Assembly (NCBI RefSeq): GCF_000429125.1
Contig: NZ_AUBG01000013.1
Location: 124,001-188,000, forward strand
Direction of reading: 5' to 3'
DNA: 64,000 nucleotides
From: Aequorivita capsosiphonis DSM 23843
GTDB lineage: Bacteria > Bacteroidota > Bacteroidia > Flavobacteriales > Flavobacteriaceae
Part shown: positions 1 through 8,658 of the stretch, in pieces
How positions within the stretch are numbered: the stretch's first letter is position 1
Layout of the letters: each line of letters starts with the position of its first letter
Made by a program: the position numbers and the translations under genes
Notes under the pieces: generated by a model
What the model was told of the DNA's origin: nothing
The model's database searches: none
Seen by the model: only the letters and a program-made list of their open reading frames with translations

Positions 1-965
1 AGGAATATGAACTTACTACGGAAGATTATTCTCTAGACGATTTTGTAGAAGACTTAAAAAAGAAAGGCTATCTGCGTGAAGAAATAAAAATAGATGGTAA
101 AAGTGGCCTTGCTATTACTGAAAAGACAGAAAGAGCAATTCGAAAACGCGCACTGGAACAAATCTTTGGAAAACTTCGAAAAAGTGGGGTAGGAAATCAT
201 AGAACAAAACAAACAGGTAGAGGAGATGAACAGGCCGGTGAGTTTCGGGATTACCGCTTTGGTGATTCCTTGGAACAGATATCGATGACCGAAAGTTTTA
301 AAAATGCCCAGATTAATCACGGAATGGGAGATTTTACACTTTCTGAAAATGATTTGGTGGTTGAGGAAACCATGTATAAAACCCAAATGAGTACGGTGTT
401 GATGATAGACATTAGCCACAGTATGATACTTTATGGGGAAGATAGAATTACACCTGCTAAAAAGGTGGCTATGGCACTTTCAGAATTTATAACTACACGT
501 TATCCGAAAGACACTTTGGATATACTAGTTTTTGGAAACGATGCTTGGCCTATAAAAATAAAGGATTTACCTTATTTAAATGTCGGTCCTTATCATACCA
601 ATACTGTTGCCGGACTTCAATTGGCAATGGATTTATTGCGACGAAAACGAAACACCAACAAACAAATTTTTATGATTACCGATGGCAAGCCCAGCTGTGT
701 AAGGCTTCCCGATGGTCGCTATTATAAAAACAGCAACGGCTTGGATAGTTATATTGTAAATAAATGCTATTCAATGGCCTCGCAAGCTAGAAAACTGCAT
801 ATTCCCATTACAACCTTTATGATTGCCGAAGATCCTTATTTAATGCAGTTTATTGAACATTTTACTGCTGCAAACCAAGGAAAAGCATTTTATACAGGAT
901 TGAAAGGATTGGGGGAAATGATTTTTAGTGATTATGAAACGAATCGTCGTAAACGCATTCGGTAA
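1..965 (+). CDS. VWA-domain protein, 5' end outside window
   Basis: Partial gene: the frame is open from base 3 without a stop, so the true start lies before the window and the TTG at 270 is internal. The C-terminal half is a von Willebrand factor A domain with a readable MIDAS: DISHS at 408-422 and TDGK at 678-689 carry the metal-binding Asp and Ser residues. The basic N-terminal part (bases 3-270) is not recognised. VWA proteins of this kind usually pair with MoxR or magnesium-chelatase-type AAA+ ATPases, and one lies downstream at 1528 on the same strand. Probably a cytoplasmic partner that couples the ATPase to a client; the client is unknown. Confidence 0.88.
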   Translation, partial: EYELTTEDYSLDDFVEDLKKKGYLREEIKIDGKSGLAITEKTERAIRKRALEQIFGKLRKSGVGNHRTKQTGRGDEQAGEFRDYRFGDSLEQISMTESFKNAQINHGMGDFTLSENDLVVEETMYKTQMSTVLMIDISHSMILYGEDRITPAKKVAMALSEFITTRYPKDTLDILVFGNDAWPIKIKDLPYLNVGPYHTNTVAGLQLAMDLLRRKRNTNKQIFMITDGKPSCVRLPDGRYYKNSNGLDSYIVNKCYSMASQARKLHIPITTFMIAEDPYLMQFIEHFTAANQGKAFYTGLKGLGEMIFSDYETNRRKRIR

Positions 966-970
966 TGGTA

Positions 971-1018
971 GGGACAGGTCGCGACCTGTCCGTACGCTGG
1001 GTCGCGACCTGTCCGTAC
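971..1018. repeat. Palindromic dispersed repeat (GTCGCGAC core)
   Basis: Bases 972-991 form a perfect 20-bp palindrome centred on GTCGCGAC. The 19-mer at 977-995 is repeated exactly at 1000-1018. It lies just after the VWA stop codon. The GC-rich text stands out from the AT-rich surroundings and looks like a dispersed intergenic element rather than a terminator, because no T-tract follows. Confidence 0.75.
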
Positions 1019-1058
1019 TACGTATTTGTGGTTAAAATAATAAAAGAGGAAAAAGGAT

Positions 1059-1093
1059 AGAGTAAAGAATAAAGAGAAAAGAGTAAAGAAAAA
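1059..1093. repeat. Heptamer array, purine-rich (5 units)
   Basis: Five consecutive 7-base units (AGAGTAA, AGAATAA, AGAGAAA, AGAGTAA, AGAAAAA) sit upstream of the four-helix-bundle gene. Its approximate reverse complement occurs just after that gene at 1489-1516, so the gene is bracketed by inverted arrays. Confidence 0.7.
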
Positions 1094-1128
1094 TCTGTAA
1101 TAGTTATTAATCCTTAAACTCACAAATT

Positions 1129-1488
1129 ATGACATTGAAACACAATTACAAAAACCTCAAAATTTGGAAGAAAGCTTTGAATATTGCATTTGATACTTCG
1201 GACATCTTAGAAACATTCCCTAAATCGGAACAGTATAATTTAACATCCCAAATGAGTCGATGTTCAATCTCTGCACCAAGTAATATTGCTGAGGGATCGG
1301 CAAGAACAGACAAATCGTTTAATCATTTTCTAGATATCTCCATGGAATCATCTTATGAATTAAGCACACAACTTTTGATTGCACATCACAAAAAATATAT
1401 TAATGATGAAGAGTTAGAAAAGTTGGAAGACACAATTACCGAATGGCAAATGATGACATCCGGTTTTCAAAAAACCTTACTGAAATAG
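1129..1488 (+). CDS. Four-helix-bundle protein (S23/IVS type)
   Basis: 119 aa, all helical, matching the four-helix-bundle family first found in 23S rRNA intervening sequences. The diagnostic block SQMSRCSISAPSNIAEGSAR lies at about residues 41-60 and is shared, with few changes, by the second copy at 18967-19329. No enzymatic motif is visible; the family is thought to bind nucleic acid or protein, and its role outside rRNA is unknown. It interrupts the VWA-ATPase pair and is bracketed by a purine-rich heptamer array (1059-1093) and a pyrimidine-rich one (1489-1516). That context suggests an inserted module rather than a functional member of the pair. Confidence 0.9.
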   Translation: MTLKHNYKNLKIWKKALNIAFDTSDILETFPKSEQYNLTSQMSRCSISAPSNIAEGSARTDKSFNHFLDISMESSYELSTQLLIAHHKKYINDEELEKLEDTITEWQMMTSGFQKTLLK

Positions 1489-1516
1489 TCTTTCTTCTTT
1501 CTTCTTTTCTCTTATT
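1489..1516. repeat. Heptamer array, pyrimidine-rich (4 units)
   Basis: Units TCTTTCT, TCTTTCT, TCTTTTC and TCTTATT start at the base after the four-helix stop codon. Read on the other strand they resemble the array at 1059-1093, giving the gene imperfect inverted flanks. Confidence 0.65.
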
Positions 1517-1527
1517 ATCTAAAAAAC

Positions 1528-2991
1528 ATGAAAATAGAAAACATAAAAACATTCGGTGACCTCAAGAAATCAGGTTACGAACCAAAATCAATTAAAGAAG
1601 AATTACGCCGAAATTTGCTTCAAAAAATTATGAAGAAGGAAGCACCTTTCGTTGGTATTCATGGATATGAACTTACCGTAATCCCAGAACTGGAACGCGC
1701 AATTCTTTCAAAACATAACATCAATCTGCTAGGTTTACGCGGACAGGCAAAAACGAGATTGGCTAGACAAATGGTTGGACTTTTAGATGAATATATTCCA
1801 GTGGTTGAAGGAAGTGAGATTAACGATGATCCTTTTAGTCCAATTTCCAGATACGCCAAAAATTTAATGGAGGAAGAAGGAGATAACACTCCAATTAGTT
1901 GGTTGCACCGCGATGATCGTTTTTCGGAAAAACTTGCAACTCCAGATGTTACTGTGGCTGATATAATTGGTGATGTAGATCCTATAAAAGCGGCTAATTT
2001 AAAATTGACTTATGCCGATGATCGCGTAATTCACTTCGGAATGATTCCGCGAAGTAATCGTTGTATTTTTGTGATAAATGAGCTTCCGGATTTACAACCG
2101 CGAATTCAAGTGGCACTTTTTAATATTCTACAGGAAGGGGATGTTCAAATTAGAGGTTTTGCCGTGCGCTTACCTTTGGATATTCAATTTGTTTTTACTG
2201 CAAATCCTGAAGATTACACCAACCGCGGAAGTATCGTTACGCCATTAAAAGATAGAATAGGCTCACAGATTTTAACGCATTACCCCGAAAATATAGAAAC
2301 GGCACGCACTATAACTGAACAGGAAACTGCGGGAGCAATTAAATCTAAGTCTAATATTTATGTGCCAGATCTCGCAAAAGATATATTAGAACAAATAAGT
2401 TTTGAAGCGCGTGAAAATGACTTTATTGATGCCAAAAGTGGTGTAAGTGCAAGGTTGAGTATCACAGCTTTTGAAAATTTATTGAGTACAGCCGAAAGAA
2501 GAGCCTTGCAAAATGAAGAGGAAAAGACTTCTATTAGACTGGGCGATTTTATTGGAATTATTCCTTCCATCACTGGGAAAATAGAATTAGTTTATGAAGG
2601 GGAACAGGAAGGTGTAAACCAAGTTGCGCAACAATTAATCGTTGATGCGGTGAACACTACTTTTAAGGAAATATTTCCTAAAATAGAGAAACTGACAAAA
2701 CAAGGTGATCCTGATCCGTATTCTGAAATTGTATCTTGGTTTTTTGAAGAAAATGATTTTGAATTACTAGATTCATATTCAAACGAAGAATATAGAAAGG
2801 AGTTGGATAGAATTATTCCTTTGCAACAATTAATTGATAAATATCAACCTGAAACTTCAAAAGAAGATGCTTATTTTCTAAAAGAAGTTATTTTATGGGG
2901 ATTGGCAGCAAACAATAAATTAAGTAAATTCAGTTTAGGGAACGGCCTTCACTTTAAAGATGTTTACGGTAGCTACATTAGCGGACTGTAA
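1528..2991 (+). CDS. MoxR/magnesium-chelatase-like AAA+ ATPase
   Basis: 487 aa. The Walker A loop GLRGQAKTRL is at about residues 68-77. The Walker B strand is FVINELPDL at about 180-188, with Asn-Glu instead of the usual Asp-Glu. The sensor region FVFTANPEDYTNRG and the arginine-rich PLKDRIG follow. The layout matches ATPases of the magnesium-chelatase BchI/MoxR branch, which remodel partner complexes through a VWA protein. That partner is encoded at 1-965, separated by an apparently inserted four-helix gene. No chlorophyll or cobalamin genes are nearby, so a chelatase role is unlikely. Followed by a strong bidirectional terminator. Confidence 0.88.
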   Translation: MKIENIKTFGDLKKSGYEPKSIKEELRRNLLQKIMKKEAPFVGIHGYELTVIPELERAILSKHNINLLGLRGQAKTRLARQMVGLLDEYIPVVEGSEINDDPFSPISRYAKNLMEEEGDNTPISWLHRDDRFSEKLATPDVTVADIIGDVDPIKAANLKLTYADDRVIHFGMIPRSNRCIFVINELPDLQPRIQVALFNILQEGDVQIRGFAVRLPLDIQFVFTANPEDYTNRGSIVTPLKDRIGSQILTHYPENIETARTITEQETAGAIKSKSNIYVPDLAKDILEQISFEARENDFIDAKSGVSARLSITAFENLLSTAERRALQNEEEKTSIRLGDFIGIIPSITGKIELVYEGEQEGVNQVAQQLIVDAVNTTFKEIFPKIEKLTKQGDPDPYSEIVSWFFEENDFELLDSYSNEEYRKELDRIIPLQQLIDKYQPETSKEDAYFLKEVILWGLAANNKLSKFSLGNGLHFKDVYGSYISGL

Positions 2992-3006
2992 ACTTTATAT
3001 AAATAG

Positions 3007-3043
3007 AAAAACCGTCTTGTACAATCAATACAAGACGGTTTTT
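3007..3043. terminator. Bidirectional intrinsic terminator
   Basis: A 15-bp perfect stem (3007-3021 with 3029-3043) and a 7-nt loop, with A-tract and T-tract arms. It lies between the convergent AAA+ ATPase gene (+) and LysM gene (-), so it can end transcription from both sides. Confidence 0.9.
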
Positions 3044-3069
3044 CTATTTTCAATACTATATTTCTATAA

Positions 3070-3450
3070 TTATGAAATATTTGGAATCACCAATTCATCA
3101 CCTGGATGAATAACGTCTGCTGATTTCAATTTTCCTTTGTTGGCTTCAAAAATAGTGTTGTACTTATTTGCGTCTCCATAGTAATGCTTGGCGATTTTAC
3201 TTAAGGATTCACCGCTTTTAACTGTGTGATGTGCATAGGCAGAAGTGTCTTCTACTTTTATATCAGCCATTATATCTGTTGGATTTTCGCCTCCAACTTT
3301 CTTGATTTCATCCCAAATCAGATTTTTATCATATTGGTTCTTTGCAGTTCCATGAATTTTCAGCTGTCCATTTTCCTCTTTTACATCACCATTTTTGATG
3401 TTCAATTTTTCACCTAGATCCAGAACGCTCTGGTATTTTGACTTGATCAT
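3070..3450 (-). CDS. BON-like/LysM peptidoglycan-binding protein
   Basis: 126 aa from the ATG at 3450. The frame stays open further upstream, but those 20 residues look unlike the family. A BON-like segment (about residues 15-65) precedes a C-terminal LysM domain (about 74-124: HHTVKSGESLSKIAKHYYG...IHPGDELVIP), which binds N-acetylglucosamine-containing glycans. The two-domain layout and length match the E. coli Kbp/YgaU family, reported as a potassium-binding protein. No signal peptide is visible. Single gene, convergent with the ATPase upstream. Confidence 0.88.
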   Translation of the reverse strand: MIKSKYQSVLDLGEKLNIKNGDVKEENGQLKIHGTAKNQYDKNLIWDEIKKVGGENPTDIMADIKVEDTSAYAHHTVKSGESLSKIAKHYYGDANKYNTIFEANKGKLKSADVIHPGDELVIPNIS

Positions 3451-3619
3451 TTTATATTTTTTTAGATTAGTTTTTAAAGATAATAGAATTTCACAATATA
3501 AATTTACCATTTAGAAAAATTTATAATTTAACCCAAGTATGTGATTATAAAACACAAAAAATGTGAATAATTTAACAATAACTGAATTAACGTTAATAAA
3601 TATTTTGATACAGTTAGAA

Positions 3620-3627
3620 TATCTTTG
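3620..3627 (+). promoter_or_regulatory. Bacteroidetes -7 box TATCTTTG
   Basis: TATCTTTG fits the TAnnTTTG consensus for the main sigma factor of this phylum and lies 27 bases before the fasciclin start. No convincing -33 TTG at the usual distance was seen. Confidence 0.6.
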
Positions 3628-3654
3628 TTCTAAATAATAAATCAACTATAAACT

Positions 3655-4284
3655 ATGAAACTAAAAACAATTGTAATGTCAATGGCAGTAGTAGCAATGC
3701 TTTTTGCTAGCTGTAACGACTCAAAAAAGAAAGAAGAAGCGCAGGCTCAAGCTGAACAAATGCGAATGCAGCGTGAGAGTGATTCTTTAATGAAATTAGA
3801 TGAAGAAAATAAAGGTAGAATGGCAGATATGGAAGCCAATTCAATTGCTGCTAAAGCAATGGGCAATTCTGATCTTTCTACTTTGGTGGGTGCACTTCAA
3901 GCTGCAGATTTAGCCGATACCTTTAAAGGTGAAGGAGAATACACTGTTTTTGCTCCAACAAATGAAGCTTTCAGCAAAGTTCCAAAAGCAACATTGGATA
4001 ACTTGATGAAACCAGAAAATAAGGAGAAATTGCAAGCTTTGCTTAAGTATCACGTTCTTCAAGGAAAAATGAATTCCACTGATGTTCTTGCAAAAATAAA
4101 AGATGCAGGAGGAAAATTAGACGTAACTACTTTAAATGGTGAGGTTTTAACCTTGTCTGAAAAAGATGGTAAAGTAATGGTGAAAGATGCTAAAGGAAAT
4201 ACAGCTACTGTAACTGGTGCTGATATGGACGCATCCAACGGTGTTGTACACACAATCGATAAAGTGTTGATGCCAAAAATGTAA
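3655..4284 (+). CDS. Fasciclin-domain lipoprotein
   Basis: 209 aa. The signal peptide ends in a lipobox with Cys20 (LFASC), so the protein is probably lipid-anchored. A charged, Gln/Glu/Met-rich helical linker (about 22-60) leads to one fasciclin (FAS1) domain at about 63-209, with the characteristic YTVFAPTNEAF and the C-terminal NGVVHTIDKVLMP. FAS1 domains mediate adhesion to cells or matrix. It is a single-gene unit with its own -7 box (3620) and a terminator at 4307-4332. Confidence 0.93.
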   Translation: MKLKTIVMSMAVVAMLFASCNDSKKKEEAQAQAEQMRMQRESDSLMKLDEENKGRMADMEANSIAAKAMGNSDLSTLVGALQAADLADTFKGEGEYTVFAPTNEAFSKVPKATLDNLMKPENKEKLQALLKYHVLQGKMNSTDVLAKIKDAGGKLDVTTLNGEVLTLSEKDGKVMVKDAKGNTATVTGADMDASNGVVHTIDKVLMPKM

Positions 4285-4306
4285 TTTACATTTTTCAATA
4301 GAAAAT

Positions 4307-4332
4307 AAAGCTCCAGAAATGGGGCTTTTTTT
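4307..4332 (+). terminator. Intrinsic terminator after fasciclin gene
   Basis: Stem AAAGCTCC (4307-4314) with GGGGCTTT (4321-4328), one G-T wobble, a 6-nt loop and a run of T. It overlaps the stop codon of the convergent ABC ATPase gene. Confidence 0.75.
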
Positions 4333-5002
4333 ATGATGAATTTTTACTGAGATAATTATGGTTTTTCAAGTCTTCCATGTTTGTTATACTGAAACCTTTT
4401 CCACCTTTGATAATTAGGTTCTTGGTGGTTATGTCTAGAACGTCATGATAATAATGGTCGGTTATCAAAATTCCTTTTTTCGATTTTAGTTCCTTTAGAA
4501 ACCTCTTAATCTCAATTTTGTATAAGGGTTCGATCATGGAGAATGGTTCGTCAAACATCAAAAATGGGTGATCGAGATTTCCAATTAGTAAAACTTCAAA
4601 ATAGCGCAATTCTCCCGCGGATAATTCTCCCACTTGATTAGCTGTGATTTTGGCAATTTGCGAATCGTAAAAAATGGCATCCTGCTTTTCTCCATCTGAG
4701 AAATAAATGGGGATTATATCTCGCACCTTCAAATTCTTCGGAAGCATTGAATTTTGCGGAAGATAACCTATGAGTTTTTTTGAGATAATTTCCGAAGATC
4801 TTATCGGTACATTATCTATTGAAACCGAAATGGAATCTGCCTTTACAGTTCCAAACAACATCTTCAATAAGGTTGACTTTCCGCTTCCGTTTCTTCCGAA
4901 AACACCTAATATTTCACCCGTAGATAAACTGAAAGCAATTTCTTCAATTACTTTCAGTTTACCAAAACTCTTGGTGGCGCTATGTAATTGTAAGGTTGCC
5001 AA
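4331..5002 (-). CDS. ABC transporter ATP-binding protein (orphan)
   Basis: 223 aa. Walker A GRNGSGKST (about 36-44), signature LSAGE (usually LSGGQ), Walker B FLMFDEPF, and the switch His in LITDHYY. The D-loop reads SMIEP instead of the common SxLD. The start is a TTG at 5002; the frame is closed by a stop just upstream and the first ATG falls inside Walker A, so TTG is the only workable start. The start lies 23 bases inside the upstream membrane-protein gene, which points to translational coupling. No typical ABC permease is present; the 102-aa protein may be the membrane partner. Substrate unknown. Confidence 0.88.
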   Translation of the reverse strand: MATLQLHSATKSFGKLKVIEEIAFSLSTGEILGVFGRNGSGKSTLLKMLFGTVKADSISVSIDNVPIRSSEIISKKLIGYLPQNSMLPKNLKVRDIIPIYFSDGEKQDAIFYDSQIAKITANQVGELSAGELRYFEVLLIGNLDHPFLMFDEPFSMIEPLYKIEIKRFLKELKSKKGILITDHYYHDVLDITTKNLIIKGGKGFSITNMEDLKNHNYLSKNSS

Positions 5003-5288
5003 TAAAAAATTTTACGATTAGAACTAAAATTCCGAAGAATGGAATTCCCAACAAAAGGTTTATTAAAAAGGAAACTCCCATTAATTTTAAACGGGTTAAG
5101 CCTAAGTTATAATAAAAATAAAACTGTTCCTTATAAACAATTCTAAATCCCAACATTCCAATAAATGGTCCTATGGTTGCAAAAAGCAGTACGGCCCACA
5201 GCAAACCTCCAAATGTAATGCAGGCCAGCGAAAATGCAGCAATAAACGGAAAAATGCTTTTATAAAACTGCCATTGGGCTCGGTACAT
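4980..5288 (-). CDS. Small membrane protein coupled to ABC ATPase
   Basis: 102 aa with about three hydrophobic helices (residues 11-33, 34-52 and 70-95) separated by an aromatic, charged loop (KEQFYFYYNLGLTRLKL). No known domain recognised. It overlaps the following ATPase gene by 23 bases, so the two are almost certainly co-expressed and may form a complex. Too small for a classical permease but big enough for a membrane anchor. Confidence 0.75.
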   Translation of the reverse strand: MYRAQWQFYKSIFPFIAAFSLACITFGGLLWAVLLFATIGPFIGMLGFRIVYKEQFYFYYNLGLTRLKLMGVSFLINLLLGIPFFGILVLIVKFFIGNLTIT

Positions 5289-5307
5289 TTTTTAAAGTTA
5301 GTGTTAT

Positions 5308-8300
5308 TTATTGACAGCTACATCCGCCATCCATAAATCCGTGGGTTTCTTGATGCCAAGGAAAGGCTTGATTGTATTTTTCCATCTCCCAGAAAAAAGG
5401 AAGGCGCTCTTTTGGGTTATTACCAATTTCATTCATAGTTTCGGTATCGTATAACCTCCCATTAATCATCACCATTTCTATGCTTAAGGTGTTTTCTATA
5501 TCTTCTAAGGGATTTTCATCCATCACTATTAAATCTGCAAGTTTCCCCACTTTTAAAGAGCCGATATCATTTCCGGCACCAATATATTCGGCAGAATTGA
5601 TTGTCGCGGCTTTTAGCGCCTCCAAACTACTCATTCCACCTTGTTGTAACATCCAGGTTTCCCAATGCGCTCCCAAACCTTGTAATTGGCCGTGAGCTCC
5701 CATGTTTACCTTCACTCCAGCATCTTGTAAAGATTTTACGGTTCTAGAAACTAACTTGTGGCCGTTGTCATATTCTTCGGCTGGAACTTTTACTCTATGA
5801 CGAGAGCGACTATCAATAATACTGCGCGGGGTAAATGTGAGCAGCTTTTCATTTTCCCAAACATTGTCTCTTTCATAAAAGTAAATTTCGCCGTTCATTC
5901 CACCATAGTTTACAATTAGAGTAGGAGTATAGCCAGAATTGCTTTTGCCCCAAACTTCCAAAATATCTTTGTAAACCGGTGCAACGGGTATGTTGTGTTC
6001 AATGCCTGTGTGGCCATCGATAACCTCGGTTATATTATGATAAAAAGTTGAACCGCCTTCGGGCACTACGTTTATTTCAAGTTCGCGCGCTGCTTGTAAA
6101 ATTTGTTGACGCTGCTCTCTTCGCGGTTGGTTATAACTCTTTACGCTTTTTGCACCAAAAGCTTTTGTTCTTCTAATGCTGCTTCGGGCGTCTTCAAGGT
6201 TGTTGATTACAGCTTTAAAATCACCTTCTGCGCCATAAAGTATAAATCCAGTGGAAAATAATCGCGGCCCAACTAATTGTCCGCTTTTTTGAAGTTCAGA
6301 TAACGTGAAAACCGTTTCGGTATTGGCTGAGGGATCGTGAGAAGTTGTTACTCCAAACGCTAAATTTGCCATAAACGGCCAGTATTGTTGCGATGGCAAA
6401 CCGTATCTAAATGCGCCAACGTGAGCGTGCGCATCAACCATTCCCGGCATAATGGTTTTTCCTTTACCATCATAAACTGTTGTTCCTGAAGGAATGGAAA
6501 TATCATCCATATTCCCAACTGCCTCAATCTTACTTTCGTTTATAAGAATGGTACCGTTTTCAATAACCTTATCATTTTCCATAGTGATGATACGCGCATT
6601 GGTAAAGGCAATTCTTCCCGAAGGCTTATCAACCGGTGCGGTCAAGCCAATTTTTATTCCATCTAATTTTACTTCGGAAACTTTTTCTGGGGAATCTTTT
6701 AAGAAGGTAAAACTGTTTTTCAACTCATTGCTGAAATATTCGTCGCCCAAAGTCCACATTAATTTTTTACTATTTGGAGCCCAATGGATATTAATTCCGG
6801 CATCTTTTGCAAGTTCTGAAACGGGAACGGATTTGCTGTTGTTATCTAAGTTTACAGTTTGACCATTCATTACCAACGGAGCAACAAAAAGTTTATGAAG
6901 ATTGGTAAATGCGATCCAATTGTTATCTGGACTTGGGATAAGTCTATTTGCATATTTTGAAGTGATATGAACTTTTTCATCTTCCCCTTCACGATTTACG
7001 CTTATCAATTTTTTCTCTAAAGCACCAAAATAAGTGCCGCCCAATTGTAGAAATATTCGTTGGCCGTCTTTGCTAAATAGTGGGTATTCGCCTTCTTCGG
7101 TAACAAATTTTTCATTTTTACCAGAAGAATCCATTATGTAGATTCCCTTGTTTTTGGTGTAAGTAAAACCTTGATCGGTATTTCCGCCTTCTTTCATATA
7201 GGCGATATGATTCCCATCCTGCGAATAAGAAGGCATTCTATAAATTCCTTTTTCCGAAGTGAGTTTTACAGCTGTTCCACCTGCAGCTGGAATTTTAAAT
7301 ATGGCACCTTTTTCCAGATCATTCCAGGTAACATAGACTATATCATTTCCATTGGGTGAAAATGCAGGCTCGAACTCAAAATCGGAAGTTTCAGTCAATC
7401 TTTGTGGTTCCCCATTGGGCAATGTTTTTTTGTATAAATTTCCAAGCGCACTAAAAACAATATACTTTCCGTCTGGAGAGGTTGCCGTGTGGCGAATCAT
7501 TTTTGGAGTAAAAGTTTCGGTTTCAATTTTATTGTTGAAATGAACGGTTTCTGCTAAATCGATATTTACATCAGCCGTAAACGGAATGTTTGTTACAGCT
7601 AGCGTATTTATATCAATTTTGTTGATTTTTCCGCCGCTCCAAAAAACGATTTCTTTGCTATTCGGCATCCAGCTAAAGTTTGGATAAACCCCGAAAATGG
7701 CCCAAGCTTCTTGCTGATCCTTGTTTAAAGCATCGTAAATTGGCCATTCCTTCCCCGTTTCCAAATCTTGGATAAAGAGTACACTTTTGGTTCGCACGCG
7801 CTTAACGAACGCCAACTTTTTACCATCGCGAGAAAGCGTTGGTCTTGCAGCTCCTCCAGGGCCACCAGTTATTGTTTTGGTTTCGCCAGTTTCAAAATCG
7901 TAACGTTTAACAACGTAAATCTGGCTGTTTGGATCTTTGTTATACTGAAAATTTCCACCTGGGTACATATCTTCACTGTAATAAACATATTTTCCGTCGG
8001 GAGAAGTAAAAGGTTCATTTACATCTTGTTGGTCGTTTTTGCGCTTTGTGATTTGAAGTCCGGTACCGCCAGTAATATGATATTGCCAAATTTCACCCGC
8101 ACCTAAACTTCTGCCAGATGAAAAGTGTTTACGCACTAAAAGATAATTGCCATCTGCGCTCCAAACAGCGTTGTTCAATAATCTGAAATCCTCCTTGGTT
8201 ACTTGTTTGGCATCGGTTCCATCTAGATTCATTGTCCAGATATTATCGCCACCTCCAGCATCGCTGGTAAATGATATTTTAGAACCGTCAGGGCTAAAAC

Positions 8301-8595
8301 GTGGTTGAACTTCAAAGGGAATTCCGGAACGAATCACTTTCGCTTTCCCTCCCGAAATAGGCAGACTGTAAATATCACCCACCATATCAAAAACTATGGT
8401 TTCCCCATCAGGACTCACGTCAAGATTCATCCAAGTACCTTCATCTGTGGTAAAGGAATGTGTTTTATAATTGAAGTCTTTTCCGGGATTGGCAACTTCC
8501 CATTTTGTTTCTTCTTTTTTATTTTTTTTGTTCTTTTTTTGAGCTGTAAGCGTTGTGGTAAAGACCAAAATGGCCAACATAGATAGTATTCTCAT
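5308..8595 (-). CDS. Secreted PD40 beta-propeller/amidohydrolase fusion
   Basis: 1095 aa. The signal peptide (about 1-18) is followed by a very basic segment. Residues about 50-640 hold repeated TolB/PD40-type blades (SPDG...I.F, for example SPDGKYVYYS and SPDGKYIVFS), forming one or two propellers. A metal-dependent amidohydrolase domain covers about 660-1060, with the HxH motif DAHAHVG near residue 720 and the closing GKLADLIVMDENPL. Substrate unknown; similar fusions are common in Bacteroidetes and are assigned to amide or peptide hydrolysis. It ends in a Cys-containing tail (GGCSCQ). First of a run of minus-strand exported enzymes. Confidence 0.92.
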   Translation of the reverse strand: MRILSMLAILVFTTTLTAQKKNKKNKKEETKWEVANPGKDFNYKTHSFTTDEGTWMNLDVSPDGETIVFDMVGDIYSLPISGGKAKVIRSGIPFEVQPRFSPDGSKISFTSDAGGGDNIWTMNLDGTDAKQVTKEDFRLLNNAVWSADGNYLLVRKHFSSGRSLGAGEIWQYHITGGTGLQITKRKNDQQDVNEPFTSPDGKYVYYSEDMYPGGNFQYNKDPNSQIYVVKRYDFETGETKTITGGPGGAARPTLSRDGKKLAFVKRVRTKSVLFIQDLETGKEWPIYDALNKDQQEAWAIFGVYPNFSWMPNSKEIVFWSGGKINKIDINTLAVTNIPFTADVNIDLAETVHFNNKIETETFTPKMIRHTATSPDGKYIVFSALGNLYKKTLPNGEPQRLTETSDFEFEPAFSPNGNDIVYVTWNDLEKGAIFKIPAAGGTAVKLTSEKGIYRMPSYSQDGNHIAYMKEGGNTDQGFTYTKNKGIYIMDSSGKNEKFVTEEGEYPLFSKDGQRIFLQLGGTYFGALEKKLISVNREGEDEKVHITSKYANRLIPSPDNNWIAFTNLHKLFVAPLVMNGQTVNLDNNSKSVPVSELAKDAGINIHWAPNSKKLMWTLGDEYFSNELKNSFTFLKDSPEKVSEVKLDGIKIGLTAPVDKPSGRIAFTNARIITMENDKVIENGTILINESKIEAVGNMDDISIPSGTTVYDGKGKTIMPGMVDAHAHVGAFRYGLPSQQYWPFMANLAFGVTTSHDPSANTETVFTLSELQKSGQLVGPRLFSTGFILYGAEGDFKAVINNLEDARSSIRRTKAFGAKSVKSYNQPRREQRQQILQAARELEINVVPEGGSTFYHNITEVIDGHTGIEHNIPVAPVYKDILEVWGKSNSGYTPTLIVNYGGMNGEIYFYERDNVWENEKLLTFTPRSIIDSRSRHRVKVPAEEYDNGHKLVSRTVKSLQDAGVKVNMGAHGQLQGLGAHWETWMLQQGGMSSLEALKAATINSAEYIGAGNDIGSLKVGKLADLIVMDENPLEDIENTLSIEMVMINGRLYDTETMNEIGNNPKERLPFFWEMEKYNQAFPWHQETHGFMDGGCSCQ

Positions 8596-8658
8596 AATAG
8601 TAGTTAGAATTGATATATTTGATACGTTTTAGTTGAAATGGTAATATGAGCTTTCTGA

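Noticed and set aside
54-419. 121-codon frame on the minus strand
   Set aside because: It lies opposite the VWA gene, has no family-like pattern and no plausible start signal; the VWA frame explains the region.
4331-5002. Bacteriocin or antibiotic export function for the orphan ABC ATPase
   Set aside because: No immunity, peptide or permease genes are adjacent; there is no support beyond the fold.
7171-7359. Various open frames antisense to the 1095-aa gene
   Set aside because: They are codon-pattern shadows with no start signals or conserved motifs.
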